From NCBI GenBank assembly GCA_030445745.1, contig JASUTE010000018.1, forward strand, positions 1 to 39,572: a DNA stretch of 39,572 nt, given 5' to 3'. Source of the stretch: Candidatus Cloacimonadota bacterium. Lineage in GTDB: Bacteria; Cloacimonadota; Cloacimonadia; Cloacimonadales; TCS61. The first letter of the stretch is position 1. Each line of letters opens with the position of its first letter. This document shows positions 18,547 to 26,850 of this stretch, piece by piece. A program made the position numbers and the translations under genes. Below the pieces are notes generated by a model. That model saw only the letters and a program-made list of their open reading frames with translations, made no database searches and was not told the DNA's origin.

Positions 18547-19860
18547 ATGAAGAAAAAAGTAATTATTATGGGTGCAGCCGGCAGAGATTTCCACAATTTC
18601 AATCTCTACTACCGCGATAACGAAGATTTCGAAGTTGTCGCTTTCACAGCCACACAAATTCCCGATATTGAAGGAAGAAAATATCCCGCAGAATTGGCAG
18701 GAAAATTGTACCCCGAAGGCATTCCTATATATGCTGAAAAAGAAATTGTTTCTCTTATCAAAAAATATGATGTAGACCAAGTAGTTTTTGCCTACAGTGA
18801 TGTTCCCCACGAAAGAGTAATGCACAATGCTTCTCTGGTAAATGCTTCCGGAGCAGATTTCGTGCTGATGGGTGTGAAAAACTCTCGTATTAAAACCACT
18901 AAACCGCTTATTACGATTTGTGCTACCAGAACTGGTTGTGGCAAAAGCCAAACAACTCGTAAAGTTGTACAAATTCTCAAAGATAAAGGCCTGAAAGTTG
19001 TTTCCATTCGTCATCCTATGCCTTATGGCGACCTGGTGAAACAAAAAGTACAAAGATTTGCTTCTCTGGAAGACCTGGAAAAATACGAATGTACTATTGA
19101 AGAGATGGAAGAATATGAACCACATATTAAAATGGGAAGCATTATCTATGCTGGTGTAGATTACGAAGCAATAATAAGAGAAGCTGAAAAAGAAGCTGAT
19201 GTTATTATTTGGGATGGTGGTAACAACGATACACCATTCTATACTTCCGATAAAGAAATTCAAATAGTAGTGGTAGACCCACACAGACCTGGAAATGAAT
19301 TAACTTATTACCCTGGTGAAACCAACCTGCAAATGGCCGATGTTGTGATTATCAACAAAATCGATACTGCAGATCCTGAAGGAATTCAAATAGTGCGCGA
19401 TAATATTCGCGAACTAAATCCTGATGCAACCGTTATCGATGGCGCTTCGCCTATAACAGTAGATAATCCAGACCTTATTAAAGGAGCTGTGGCATTGGTA
19501 GTGGAAGATGGACCCACCCTAACCCATGGTGAAATGACCTATGGCGCTGGCGTGGTAGCTGCCGAAAAATATGGTGCTGCCGATTTAGTAGACCCGCGCG
19601 AATGGGCTGTGGGCACTATTAAAGATACTTATGATAAATATCCTGAAATTGGCATTCTGTTGCCCGCTATGGGATATGGAAAACAGCAGATGAAAGATCT
19701 GGAAGATACTATCAATGCTTCCGATTGTGATGTTGTGATAATCGGAACTCCCATCGATCTGCGCCGTGTAATAAACATCAATAAACCAACTGTACAGGTT
19801 GGTTATGAACTTCAGGAAATTGGTAAACCAACCCTGGAAGATGTACTGAAAGATTTCTAA
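18547..19860 (+). CDS. COG2403 P-loop NTPase, cyclic 2,3-diphosphoglycerate synthetase-like
   Basis: This is a 437-residue cytoplasmic protein. The N-terminal Rossmann-like part (VIIMGAAGRDFHNFN) is followed by a P-loop, ICATRTGCGKSQTT (Gly130-Ser134 region), a DGGNND motif at about 223-228 and an NKID guanine-specificity-like motif at 270-273. The end of the protein forms another alpha/beta unit (DCDVVIIGTPIDLRRVI). The full length matches the family containing archaeal cyclic 2,3-diphosphoglycerate synthetase and its bacterial homologues, often labelled predicted GTPases. The bacterial function is unproven. It starts after a TAAGGAG ribosome binding site and is followed by carbamate kinase, a link that suggests a role in carbamoyl phosphate or purine-nitrogen metabolism. 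Confidence 0.87.
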   Translation: MKKKVIIMGAAGRDFHNFNLYYRDNEDFEVVAFTATQIPDIEGRKYPAELAGKLYPEGIPIYAEKEIVSLIKKYDVDQVVFAYSDVPHERVMHNASLVNASGADFVLMGVKNSRIKTTKPLITICATRTGCGKSQTTRKVVQILKDKGLKVVSIRHPMPYGDLVKQKVQRFASLEDLEKYECTIEEMEEYEPHIKMGSIIYAGVDYEAIIREAEKEADVIIWDGGNNDTPFYTSDKEIQIVVVDPHRPGNELTYYPGETNLQMADVVIINKIDTADPEGIQIVRDNIRELNPDATVIDGASPITVDNPDLIKGAVALVVEDGPTLTHGEMTYGAGVVAAEKYGAADLVDPREWAVGTIKDTYDKYPEIGILLPAMGYGKQQMKDLEDTINASDCDVVIIGTPIDLRRVININKPTVQVGYELQEIGKPTLEDVLKDF

Positions 19861-19878
19861 AATAAAAATTAGATAAAC

Positions 19879-19913
19879 AGAGACTCACTTTCGGGTGAGT
19901 CTCTTTATTTTTT
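19879..19913 (+). terminator. Terminator-like hairpin between the COG2403 gene and arcC
   Basis: AGAGACTCAC / GTGAGTCTCT forms a perfect 10-bp stem with a 6-nt loop and is followed by TTATTTTTT. The U-tract runs directly into the CGGAGG ribosome binding site of the carbamate kinase gene, so it may act as an attenuator or mRNA-stabilising hairpin as well as a terminator. Confidence 0.8.
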
Positions 19914-19926
19914 CGGAGGTTTTTAT

Positions 19927-20871
19927 ATGAACAAAAAAGCAGTTATAGCCCTGGGCGGCAATGCCATCATCAAAGCTGGCCAAGATGGTAATATTCATCA
20001 GCAATTTGCTAACACCCGCGAAAGCCTGAGCGCAATTGTAGAACTTCTTAAACAAGGCTACAAGCTAGCTATAACACATGGAAACGGCCCTCAAGTAGGA
20101 AATTTGCTCATTCAGCAATTGGCTGGAATCGAACAGCATATTTCGCCTTTACCACTGGGTGTTTTGAATGCAGCCACCGAAGGAACTATGGGCTACATGA
20201 TAGAACAGAGTTTGCAGAACAGTCTGCGAGCTGCCAAGATGGAGAAAGATGTGGTTACCATTATTTCCCAAGTAAGAGTAGATAAAGAAGACCCCAGCAT
20301 TAAAGAGCCATCCAAGCCGGTAGGTCCTTTTTTCGATAAGGAACACGCCGATTTCTTTTCCAAACAATATGGTTGGAAAATGATAGAAGATAGCGGTCGT
20401 GGTTACCGTCAGGTTGTGGCTTCTCCAAAGCCGCTTGACATTGTTCCTGCTGAAACTATAAAAAACTTGGTAGAAGCGAATAAAGTGGTTATTGCCTGTG
20501 GTGGTGGTGGAATTCCATTCTACATCGATGATAATGGCAACTATGAAGGTTTCGATGCTGTTATCGATAAAGATTATGCCTCTGCCCTATTGGCCAGAGA
20601 AATAGAAGCCGACTTGCTGGTTATTCTTACTGGAGTCGATAAGGTCGCAATTAATTTTGGTACTACTCAACAAACTGACCTAAATAAACTCAATATCACC
20701 GATGCTAAAAAATATTTAGCTGATGGACAATTCCCCAAAGGTAGTATGGGTCCCAAAATTTCTGCTGCTATCGATTTCATAGAAAAAGGCGGTAAGGAAG
20801 TTTTGATAACTTCTATCGATAAAGTGGTAGATGCCTTTGCTGGTAAAACAGGAACCAGGATATGTAAATAA
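19927..20871 (+). CDS. arcC: Carbamate kinase
   Basis: This 314-residue amino-acid-kinase-fold enzyme makes ATP and carbamate from carbamoyl phosphate and ADP, or the reverse. Family blocks are VIALGGNAIIKAGQDG at the N-terminus, ITHGNGPQVGNLLIQQ, VVASPKPLDIVPAETI, VIACGGGGIPF and GSMGPKISAAIDFIEKGG. The length is normal. GGAGG lies 7 bp before the ATG. No arginine deiminase or ornithine carbamoyltransferase gene is next to it; its partner is the COG2403 gene. Confidence 0.95.
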   Translation: MNKKAVIALGGNAIIKAGQDGNIHQQFANTRESLSAIVELLKQGYKLAITHGNGPQVGNLLIQQLAGIEQHISPLPLGVLNAATEGTMGYMIEQSLQNSLRAAKMEKDVVTIISQVRVDKEDPSIKEPSKPVGPFFDKEHADFFSKQYGWKMIEDSGRGYRQVVASPKPLDIVPAETIKNLVEANKVVIACGGGGIPFYIDDNGNYEGFDAVIDKDYASALLAREIEADLLVILTGVDKVAINFGTTQQTDLNKLNITDAKKYLADGQFPKGSMGPKISAAIDFIEKGGKEVLITSIDKVVDAFAGKTGTRICK

Positions 20872-20880
20872 TAAAATTAT

Positions 20881-20920
20881 AAGATCCGGAGTTGCATGGG
20901 CAGCTGCGGATCTTTATTTT
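20881..20920. terminator. Bidirectional terminator between arcC and the DUF2851 gene
   Basis: AAGATCCG and CGGATCTT form the outer stem (20881-20888 with 20907-20914), with an inner AGTTGC/GCAGCT extension and an ATGG loop. TTTATTTT follows on the plus strand and an A/T-rich ATAATTTTATT on the minus strand. It lies between two converging genes and its right arm touches the DUF2851 stop codon. Confidence 0.82.
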
Positions 20921-22221
20921 AATAATTCATTTTTCATTTTTTGGCAATCAATGCACTTGTGTTGCCGGCATTTATCGAAATAAAGCTTCAACATTCCCTG
21001 CTGGAACACTGCTTTTTTCTTCATCTTTTTTATCTGTGCAGCATCCATAAAATTCTGCATATGGCGAATAAGATGGTTAGAGGGCAACGCCTTGTAGTTC
21101 AAATAAACCTCACGCGCAGTTTTTTCCAGGTCGGAATAATTATGTTTTTGGGCATACAAAATTACCACTGGTAAAATAATGTTGATAAGAATTGTATCGC
21201 TGCGAGTTTTGCCGATTGCATATTTCTCCATTATCTTGTTCTGATTACCAAAAAATCTGTAGAGACGTTTGCGAAACTCCGTAATCGTGAATTTTTGCTT
21301 TGGAAAAGAGAATATTTGCAGCATATCTTGGAAAAATGAAGATTGCAAGTGTGGATAGAGTACTCTGGCAAATTCCATTAACCTAATCGCTGGGTGATTA
21401 TGCGGCCGAATACGAAACAAATTCCAGTTGTAATCAGCTTTCTTTTTAATAAAACTTTGCTTTTGGAAAATATCTTGTTGTTGCTTTTGCCAATTGGGAG
21501 AAAAACTAACCGGAAGATGCTTTAGAAGTCCGCTGCAATTCAAATATATTGCTATTAGCTGCTGTTTGCTCATACCAGCCGCATAAGCTTGTTTTATTTT
21601 CTTATAATTCACATCACCGGCGAATTTCAGCATAGCTAATTTATTTTTGCTGTAGCCCAATGCTTCTAAAATTCCCTGATAAAGCACTTGTTCAAAATCA
21701 GCAAATTGTAGTTCGGAAGCAAAACGCTTGATTTTGCGTTCCAATCTTTGTTTTCCTAAATCGGTAAGAATTTGCTGCACTTGTTGTGGTTGCATGCCAG
21801 CAAAGAATTCACAGAATTTAGCTTCTAATTTGAATTCATCGTACTGTTTCCTTAGTTTTTCAATGTCAGCATCCAAAAAATCTTTTATTTGGAAGATTTC
21901 GATGATAGCTCCATCTTCGCGAATTGTGTGTTGTAAGTTGGTATTATGCTGATAAACTACGTGCAGGCCAACCTGGTTGAATTCAGGATTTTCGTTGTGA
22001 TGATGCAATTTCCAGTTGTAAGTGGTCAGGTCGATCTCGATATCGGCCAGAATTTTCTTACCATCAATTTGGAACTTAGCATTCATAAAATCGGGGCCAC
22101 TGCCAGTATTCCAGCGGCCAGGAGATATTATTTCCAATTTTTTGCCAGAAACAGTTTGCAGCTGGAACTGCAGATGCCTAGCATCCCAAATATGGTATAA
22201 AAAGCGTTCCGAAAAATTCAT
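20914..22221 (-). CDS. DUF2851-family protein
   Basis: This 435-residue protein has the DUF2851 N-terminal pattern: FSERFLYHIWDARHLQFQL, then SPGRWNTGSGPDFMNAKF, then ADIEIDLTTYNWKLHHHNEN with LHVVYQHN. Family members are mostly from Bacteroidetes and relatives; no function is established, though the Asp/Glu-rich opening has been likened to nuclease folds. A C-terminal Cys cluster (CRQHKCIDCQK) may bind zinc. The start overlaps the stop of the FAD oxidoreductase gene (TAATG). It is the last gene of the dnaN-led run. Confidence 0.85.
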   Translation of the reverse strand: MNFSERFLYHIWDARHLQFQLQTVSGKKLEIISPGRWNTGSGPDFMNAKFQIDGKKILADIEIDLTTYNWKLHHHNENPEFNQVGLHVVYQHNTNLQHTIREDGAIIEIFQIKDFLDADIEKLRKQYDEFKLEAKFCEFFAGMQPQQVQQILTDLGKQRLERKIKRFASELQFADFEQVLYQGILEALGYSKNKLAMLKFAGDVNYKKIKQAYAAGMSKQQLIAIYLNCSGLLKHLPVSFSPNWQKQQQDIFQKQSFIKKKADYNWNLFRIRPHNHPAIRLMEFARVLYPHLQSSFFQDMLQIFSFPKQKFTITEFRKRLYRFFGNQNKIMEKYAIGKTRSDTILINIILPVVILYAQKHNYSDLEKTAREVYLNYKALPSNHLIRHMQNFMDAAQIKKMKKKAVFQQGMLKLYFDKCRQHKCIDCQKMKNELLK

Positions 22222-23309
22222 TATAAAAACCCTTCTACCTGCTCTGCTATTGCTAATGCAGCTGTTAAGCCCGGTGATTCTATGCCGATGAGGTTAATAA
22301 ACCGCGGCAGGCTGCGCTTTGTTTCTTCTGCGATGTAAAAATCTCTAAAAGTGTCCTGTGGCCCCTGCAGTTTTGGCCGAATGCCACAATCGTCCAAATG
22401 CAGGTCGTCTGCTTCCAAACTTAAGTAGTGATTTATGGCAGCTAGAAATTCCGGTTTAGCAGATTCGTCCATTTTATAGGAAAGTTGGTCGGTGTAGTAA
22501 GCGCTGGGGCCAAAACGTACTTCGTTGTTCAAATTTATGGTAAGGTGTATTCCCAAATAGATGCCACTGGGATTGGGCAACGGATAGATAAGATGGTTGA
22601 TGTCGCGAATTTTATTGGTTTTGTAGTATTCGCCTTTACACCAATGCAGTTGCAAATTATCATCTTCTATACCGGCCATCTGGGCAATTTCATCGCTCCA
22701 TAAACCGGCCGAATTAATAAGATATTTGCACCAAAACTTCTCGCCATCGGCAAATTCCACTACATAGCCGCTGTCTTGTTTTTCTATTGCCACCACTTCC
22801 ATATCATAAACCACAAAAGCATCGTTTTGTTCGGCTAGCTGCACCATTTTTTGCATGAATTTATGGCTATCTACAATACCGGTAGCAGGCACCCAAAGTG
22901 CTTTTTCTGCTATTATTTGCGGTTCTAAAGAATTAACTTGTTGCTTGTTGTAAATTTGCAAATTCTGCACACCATTTTTTATACCGTTTTGTTGTAACTG
23001 CTTTAATTGTGCTAGTTCATTTTCACTATTGGCCACTACCAATTTACCGCATTTTTTATGGGGAACCTGGTGTTTTTGGCAAAATTTGTACAAAAGTTGA
23101 TTTCCCCGCACACATAATTTGGCTTTTTGGCTATTTTGGGGATAATAGATACCAGAATGGATAACTTCGCTATTGCGGCTGCTGGTATGGCGACCAAACC
23201 CAGCTTCTTTTTCCACTACAACTACATCTGCATGTGTTTGTGAAAGCTGATTTGCTATTGCTAAACCAACTACTCCAGCACCAATTATAAGAATGTTTAC
23301 CTGTTCCAT
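22221..23309 (-). CDS. FAD-dependent oxidoreductase, L-2-hydroxyglutarate oxidase-like
   Basis: This 362-residue protein of the DAO/GlpA superfamily starts with a dinucleotide-binding GxGxxG (IIGAGVVGLAIANQL, residues 8-22). It continues with RHTSSRNSEVIHSGIYYPQNSQKA, a signature of the LhgO/L2HGDH branch, and further blocks PATGIVDSHKFMQKMV, LINSAGLWSDEIAQMAG and IGIESPGLTAALAIAEQV. L-2-hydroxyglutarate oxidase is the best-supported activity; other 2-hydroxyacid or glycerol-3-phosphate substrates are possible. It begins one base after panC stops and ends in a one-base overlap with the DUF2851 gene. Confidence 0.87.
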   Translation of the reverse strand: MEQVNILIIGAGVVGLAIANQLSQTHADVVVVEKEAGFGRHTSSRNSEVIHSGIYYPQNSQKAKLCVRGNQLLYKFCQKHQVPHKKCGKLVVANSENELAQLKQLQQNGIKNGVQNLQIYNKQQVNSLEPQIIAEKALWVPATGIVDSHKFMQKMVQLAEQNDAFVVYDMEVVAIEKQDSGYVVEFADGEKFWCKYLINSAGLWSDEIAQMAGIEDDNLQLHWCKGEYYKTNKIRDINHLIYPLPNPSGIYLGIHLTINLNNEVRFGPSAYYTDQLSYKMDESAKPEFLAAINHYLSLEADDLHLDDCGIRPKLQGPQDTFRDFYIAEETKRSLPRFINLIGIESPGLTAALAIAEQVEGFL

Positions 23310-23310
23310 C

Positions 23311-24144
23311 TTAGCAGATCTTCAAGTTATCTATTAATCTGGTTTTACCATACTTCACCGCTACCAAAGCGCGGCAGTTTTTATCTATTTTTTCTTTCTT
23401 TTGTAAAGTTTGGGAATCGACGATCTCGATATAATCTATTTCGCCATTGTTATTTTCTATAATACGTCGCATAGCAGTTTTTATTGCTTCTACATCTCGC
23501 TGGCCATTTTGGGCAAGTTCTTGAGCGCGTTGCAAGCTTTGAAACAGACACACAGCTCGTTTTCTATCTTGATCAGAAAGATATTCATTGCGCGAGCTCA
23601 TTGCCAGGCCATCTGCTTCCCGAACTATGGGACAGCCAACCACTTCTACATCAAAGTTCAAATCGCGGGTCATTTGCTGCAAAACTATCAGTTGTTGGAA
23701 GTCTTTTTCGCCCATGAACATTTTATCGGGCTTTACTATGTTTATAAGCTTACAAATAATTGTGGTAACACCTTTAAAATGGGTTGGACGCGAAGCTCCG
23801 CACAAAATTTGGGTTATTTCTTCTACCTGAACCCAGGTTTTATAACCTTTTGGATAGATCTCGGTAGCAGTGGGATAGAAAACATAATCTACCTGGAGTT
23901 CTTCTAAAAATTTCAGATCACGCTCAAAATTGCGTGGATATGTTTCTAAATCTTCATTGGGAGCAAATTGAGTTGGATTAACAAAAATACTAACGACTGT
24001 TGTATCGCAGTTTTTTTTAGCAGCTTCAACCAAACTAAGATGTCCCTGATGCAAATAGCCCATAGTGGGCACAAAACCAACTTGCCCCTTATATTTTCGG
24101 GTAATTTCTTTCATTTCCGCAACTGTGTTTAAAACTTTAGTCAT
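23311..24144 (-). CDS. panC: Pantothenate synthetase
   Basis: This 277-residue enzyme joins pantoate and beta-alanine with ATP. Motifs are GFVPTMGYLHQGHLSLVEAA (HIGH-like), FVNPTQFAPNEDLETYPR, FMGEKDFQQL and AMSSRNEYLS (KMSK-like). It sits one base after panD, so the last two steps of pantothenate synthesis are co-translated. panB is not in the window. Confidence 0.96.
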   Translation of the reverse strand: MTKVLNTVAEMKEITRKYKGQVGFVPTMGYLHQGHLSLVEAAKKNCDTTVVSIFVNPTQFAPNEDLETYPRNFERDLKFLEELQVDYVFYPTATEIYPKGYKTWVQVEEITQILCGASRPTHFKGVTTIICKLINIVKPDKMFMGEKDFQQLIVLQQMTRDLNFDVEVVGCPIVREADGLAMSSRNEYLSDQDRKRAVCLFQSLQRAQELAQNGQRDVEAIKTAMRRIIENNNGEIDYIEIVDSQTLQKKEKIDKNCRALVAVKYGKTRLIDNLKIC

Positions 24145-24145
24145 A

Positions 24146-24508
24146 CTATTTTACCTCGAAAAAGTTACAATTTATCTCATCCTCTACTACAATTATTTTA
24201 GCTTTATGATTCTTTATTTCTTCTTTATCCATTTGGGCATAATTGACAATGATTATTTTATCGCCAATGCTAACCAAACGTGCGGCAGCACCGTTTAAGC
24301 CTATTACACCACTGCCAGCTTCGCCTTCCATAATATATGTCGTAAAGCGATTACCGTTGCTTATATTGTAAATTTCTACCTTTTCGTCTGCTTTCATACC
24401 GCTGGCTGCCAGTAGTTTTTTATCTATTGTTATACTTCCCACATAATTCAAATCGCGAAAAGTAACAGTTGCTCTATGAATCTTAGACAAAAGCATCGTT
24501 CGTAACAT
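24146..24508 (-). CDS. panD: Aspartate 1-decarboxylase precursor
   Basis: This 120-residue pyruvoyl-dependent enzyme makes beta-alanine from aspartate for panC. The N-terminus MLRTMLLSKIHRATVT and the self-cleavage site YVGS (Gly24-Ser25) are canonical. GEAGSGVIGLNGAAARLV is the conserved active-site segment. The length is usual. It is coupled to panC. Confidence 0.96.
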   Translation of the reverse strand: MLRTMLLSKIHRATVTFRDLNYVGSITIDKKLLAASGMKADEKVEIYNISNGNRFTTYIMEGEAGSGVIGLNGAAARLVSIGDKIIIVNYAQMDKEEIKNHKAKIIVVEDEINCNFFEVK

Positions 24509-24545
24509 TTTTATCTCCTAATTTTTCCCAAATTTTTTCAGAGCA

Positions 24546-25790
24546 TTATTTTTGTAAATAATTTTCCCATTCGGAAGCAACCTGTTTGCCTTTAGATTCG
24601 TTCACAGATTGCAAGATGCTAATTCCTAATAGGAAAAAAAATCCTATGGAAAGAATTGCCCAGCGCTGGTCGGAAGTAATGCGGGCAATTTCACCATAAA
24701 CTAGGGGACCAATAATGGCAGCCATCTTGCCAGTGAAGGAATAAAAACCAAAAAATTCGGCCATCTTATCATCTGGGGTTAGTAGTGCCAGCATAGTACG
24801 GCTGCTAGATTGACTGGAACCAAGAGCTATTCCAGCTAAAAGACCTACAAAATAGTATTCGGTAACGGATTGGCAGAAAAATGCCCAGATAACTACAACC
24901 AACCAGATAACAAGCGAAATAGTAATGGTTTTTTTTGCTCCAATTTTATCGAGCACATAGCCAAAAAAGAAAGCTCCTAACATAGAAGTAGGTTGCATAA
25001 TAATAAAATATATTATCAGTTGCTTGGTGCTCATACCAAAGCGGCTGGCACCATAAATAGAGGCAAAGCTAATTACCACCACAATACCGTCGTTGTAGAT
25101 AAGGTAGCTAACGATAAATTTCAGCAGTTCTTTAAACTTACTAATATTTTGAGCGGAAGTTTTTATTCTATGCAGAGCTGTTTTGAAATAATTGGTTCGC
25201 TTGGAAGGTTTTTTTACCTCTTTGAGTAGCACGAAAGTAAACAGTGAAAAAATTGCGAAAAACAATGCAACTGCGGGAAATGTATAAACAGTCCAATTAT
25301 TATGAACCAGCGGTAGCATAAGTACTAGCGCCAGCAAACCACCGCCGTAACCCATACTCCAGCCCCAGCCCGAAACTTTTCCCATATGGTTACGCGTGAC
25401 TACTTCGGGCAAAAGCGAATTATAGAAAACATTGGCACTGTTAAAGCCAAAATTGGCAATGATAAAGAATATCATACCTTTTTGTACATCACCTTCACGA
25501 ACAAAAAACAGCAAAGCAGTAAAAATGATGGTTAAATAGGTATTGTAGAACAAAAATTTTTTCTTAGCTCTGGAATAATCGGCTACAGCACCAAAAATAG
25601 GAGCCGAGACAGCCACCAGCAGCATAGAGATACTTACAGCTCTTCCCCACAAAGCTGTGCCCACTTCTCCCTGATTTACCACTTGTTGTACAAAATATTT
25701 ACTATAGATAACTGTAACTATGATAGTGGTGAAAGAGGAATTAGCAAAATCATACATCAGCCAACCGAAAATATTTTTAGTTAATTTCAT
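24546..25790 (-). CDS. MFS transporter, UMF1/Atg22-like
   Basis: This 414-residue protein has about twelve membrane helices. The opening NIFGWLMYDFANSSFTTII is diagnostic of the UMF1 (BtlA/Atg22-like) branch of the major facilitator superfamily. Other blocks are GAVADYSRAKKKFL in the 2-3 loop, a central basic loop (KKPSKRTNYFKTALHRIK) and GSSQSSSRTMLALLTP in the second half. The start overlaps the end of recF by 14 bp. The bacterial substrate is unknown. Its place before panD allows a link to pantothenate or its precursors, as inference only. Confidence 0.88.
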   Translation of the reverse strand: MKLTKNIFGWLMYDFANSSFTTIIVTVIYSKYFVQQVVNQGEVGTALWGRAVSISMLLVAVSAPIFGAVADYSRAKKKFLFYNTYLTIIFTALLFFVREGDVQKGMIFFIIANFGFNSANVFYNSLLPEVVTRNHMGKVSGWGWSMGYGGGLLALVLMLPLVHNNWTVYTFPAVALFFAIFSLFTFVLLKEVKKPSKRTNYFKTALHRIKTSAQNISKFKELLKFIVSYLIYNDGIVVVISFASIYGASRFGMSTKQLIIYFIIMQPTSMLGAFFFGYVLDKIGAKKTITISLVIWLVVVIWAFFCQSVTEYYFVGLLAGIALGSSQSSSRTMLALLTPDDKMAEFFGFYSFTGKMAAIIGPLVYGEIARITSDQRWAILSIGFFFLLGISILQSVNESKGKQVASEWENYLQK

Positions 25791-26850
25791 TTTTATTTTC
25801 CAAATCGATGATTTCTAAGGAAAAATTTTGATAATGCTCTATATTGGGAGTAGCGATAAAGATCTGATATCTATTTTGCAACAATTCAATGATGCGTGCA
25901 GACCGATTTTTATCTAGATCGGCCAGCACATCATCGAAAATAAGCACAGGCTGGTCGGTTTTATTTTCGATTAGTTGAGCTTGTGCTAAGCGAATAGCCA
26001 CCGCTAGGGAACGTTTTTGACCCTGTGAGCCAAATTTGCGAGCAGAGTGGTTGTTTAAATAAATTTCTATATCATCCAGATGAGGTCCACACAAACTGCG
26101 CTGATAGTATAATTCTTGCTCGTATATCTCTTCCAAATAGTTACTAAAATTCTTCCAAATGCTACCATTCTCTTCTAAATTAAATGAATATTTATACTCC
26201 AGTTTTAGTTCTTCCCCCTTACCAATAATAGCGTACAAAGAGCTTAAATTTTGTTCAAAAAGTTTCAAATAATCTAAGCGTGCTTCAATTATTTGAGCTG
26301 CATATTGAGCAAATTCTCTATCCCAACTATGTTTTTCTGCCTTATTGAACTCCTCTTTCAAGAGTGCATTACGTTGTTTCAGGATACGGTTATAGTTGCG
26401 TAATAGTTCAATATAACTAAAAGACTGTTGAGAGATGGCTTGATCTAGGAAATTGCGCCGGTGCGAAGGTGAGCCAGAAACAATCTGAATATCGTTTGGA
26501 GAAAGGTAGACAACTTTGAAATAATGATAGAGTTCACTTATACGTTCTATAGTAGCTTTGTCGATCTTGATAATTTTTTTCTTATTATCAACAGCAATTT
26601 CAAAAAGATGCTGCTTATTTTCTATCATTATTTTCGCTTCTATACGAAAAAAAGCTTTTGAGAAATTTATCAGCTCGGAATCGTTCGCCTGCTGAGTAGA
26701 TTTCCCAAAAGCACTATAAGCAATAGCTTCTAAAATATTTGTTTTCCCAATTCCATTGCGCCCAGTAATAATAGCACCTTCGCTGGGAAAATTTATTTTA
26801 AAATTAAGATAATTTCTGTAATTTTCCAGTTTTAAACTTAAAATTTCCAA
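25777..26850 (-). CDS. recF: DNA replication and repair protein RecF
   Basis: This 357-residue SMC-like ATPase loads RecA onto gapped DNA. It opens with LKLENYRNYLNFKINFP and has Walker A GRNGIGKTN (residues 30-38), a signature FGSQGQKRSLAVAIRLAQA and Walker B VLIFDDVLADLDKNR. The start is TTG, immediately after the dnaN stop, with no ribosome binding site of its own, which suggests re-initiation after dnaN. The family's typical N-terminus supports this start. Confidence 0.95.
   Translation of the reverse strand: MEILSLKLENYRNYLNFKINFPSEGAIITGRNGIGKTNILEAIAYSAFGKSTQQANDSELINFSKAFFRIEAKIMIENKQHLFEIAVDNKKKIIKIDKATIERISELYHYFKVVYLSPNDIQIVSGSPSHRRNFLDQAISQQSFSYIELLRNYNRILKQRNALLKEEFNKAEKHSWDREFAQYAAQIIEARLDYLKLFEQNLSSLYAIIGKGEELKLEYKYSFNLEENGSIWKNFSNYLEEIYEQELYYQRSLCGPHLDDIEIYLNNHSARKFGSQGQKRSLAVAIRLAQAQLIENKTDQPVLIFDDVLADLDKNRSARIIELLQNRYQIFIATPNIEHYQNFSLEIIDLENKNEIN

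Noticed and set aside
18511-19284. A 257-codon open frame on the minus strand opposite the COG2403 gene
   Set aside because: It is antisense to a well-conserved P-loop protein, is rich in Phe, Tyr, Ser and Asn as expected for a reverse reading, and shows no recognisable domain or ribosome binding site.
23410-23907. A 165-codon plus-strand frame inside panC
   Set aside because: It lies wholly within panC, whose catalytic motifs are intact; its composition (Ile, Phe, His, Tyr rich) is that of an antisense shadow.
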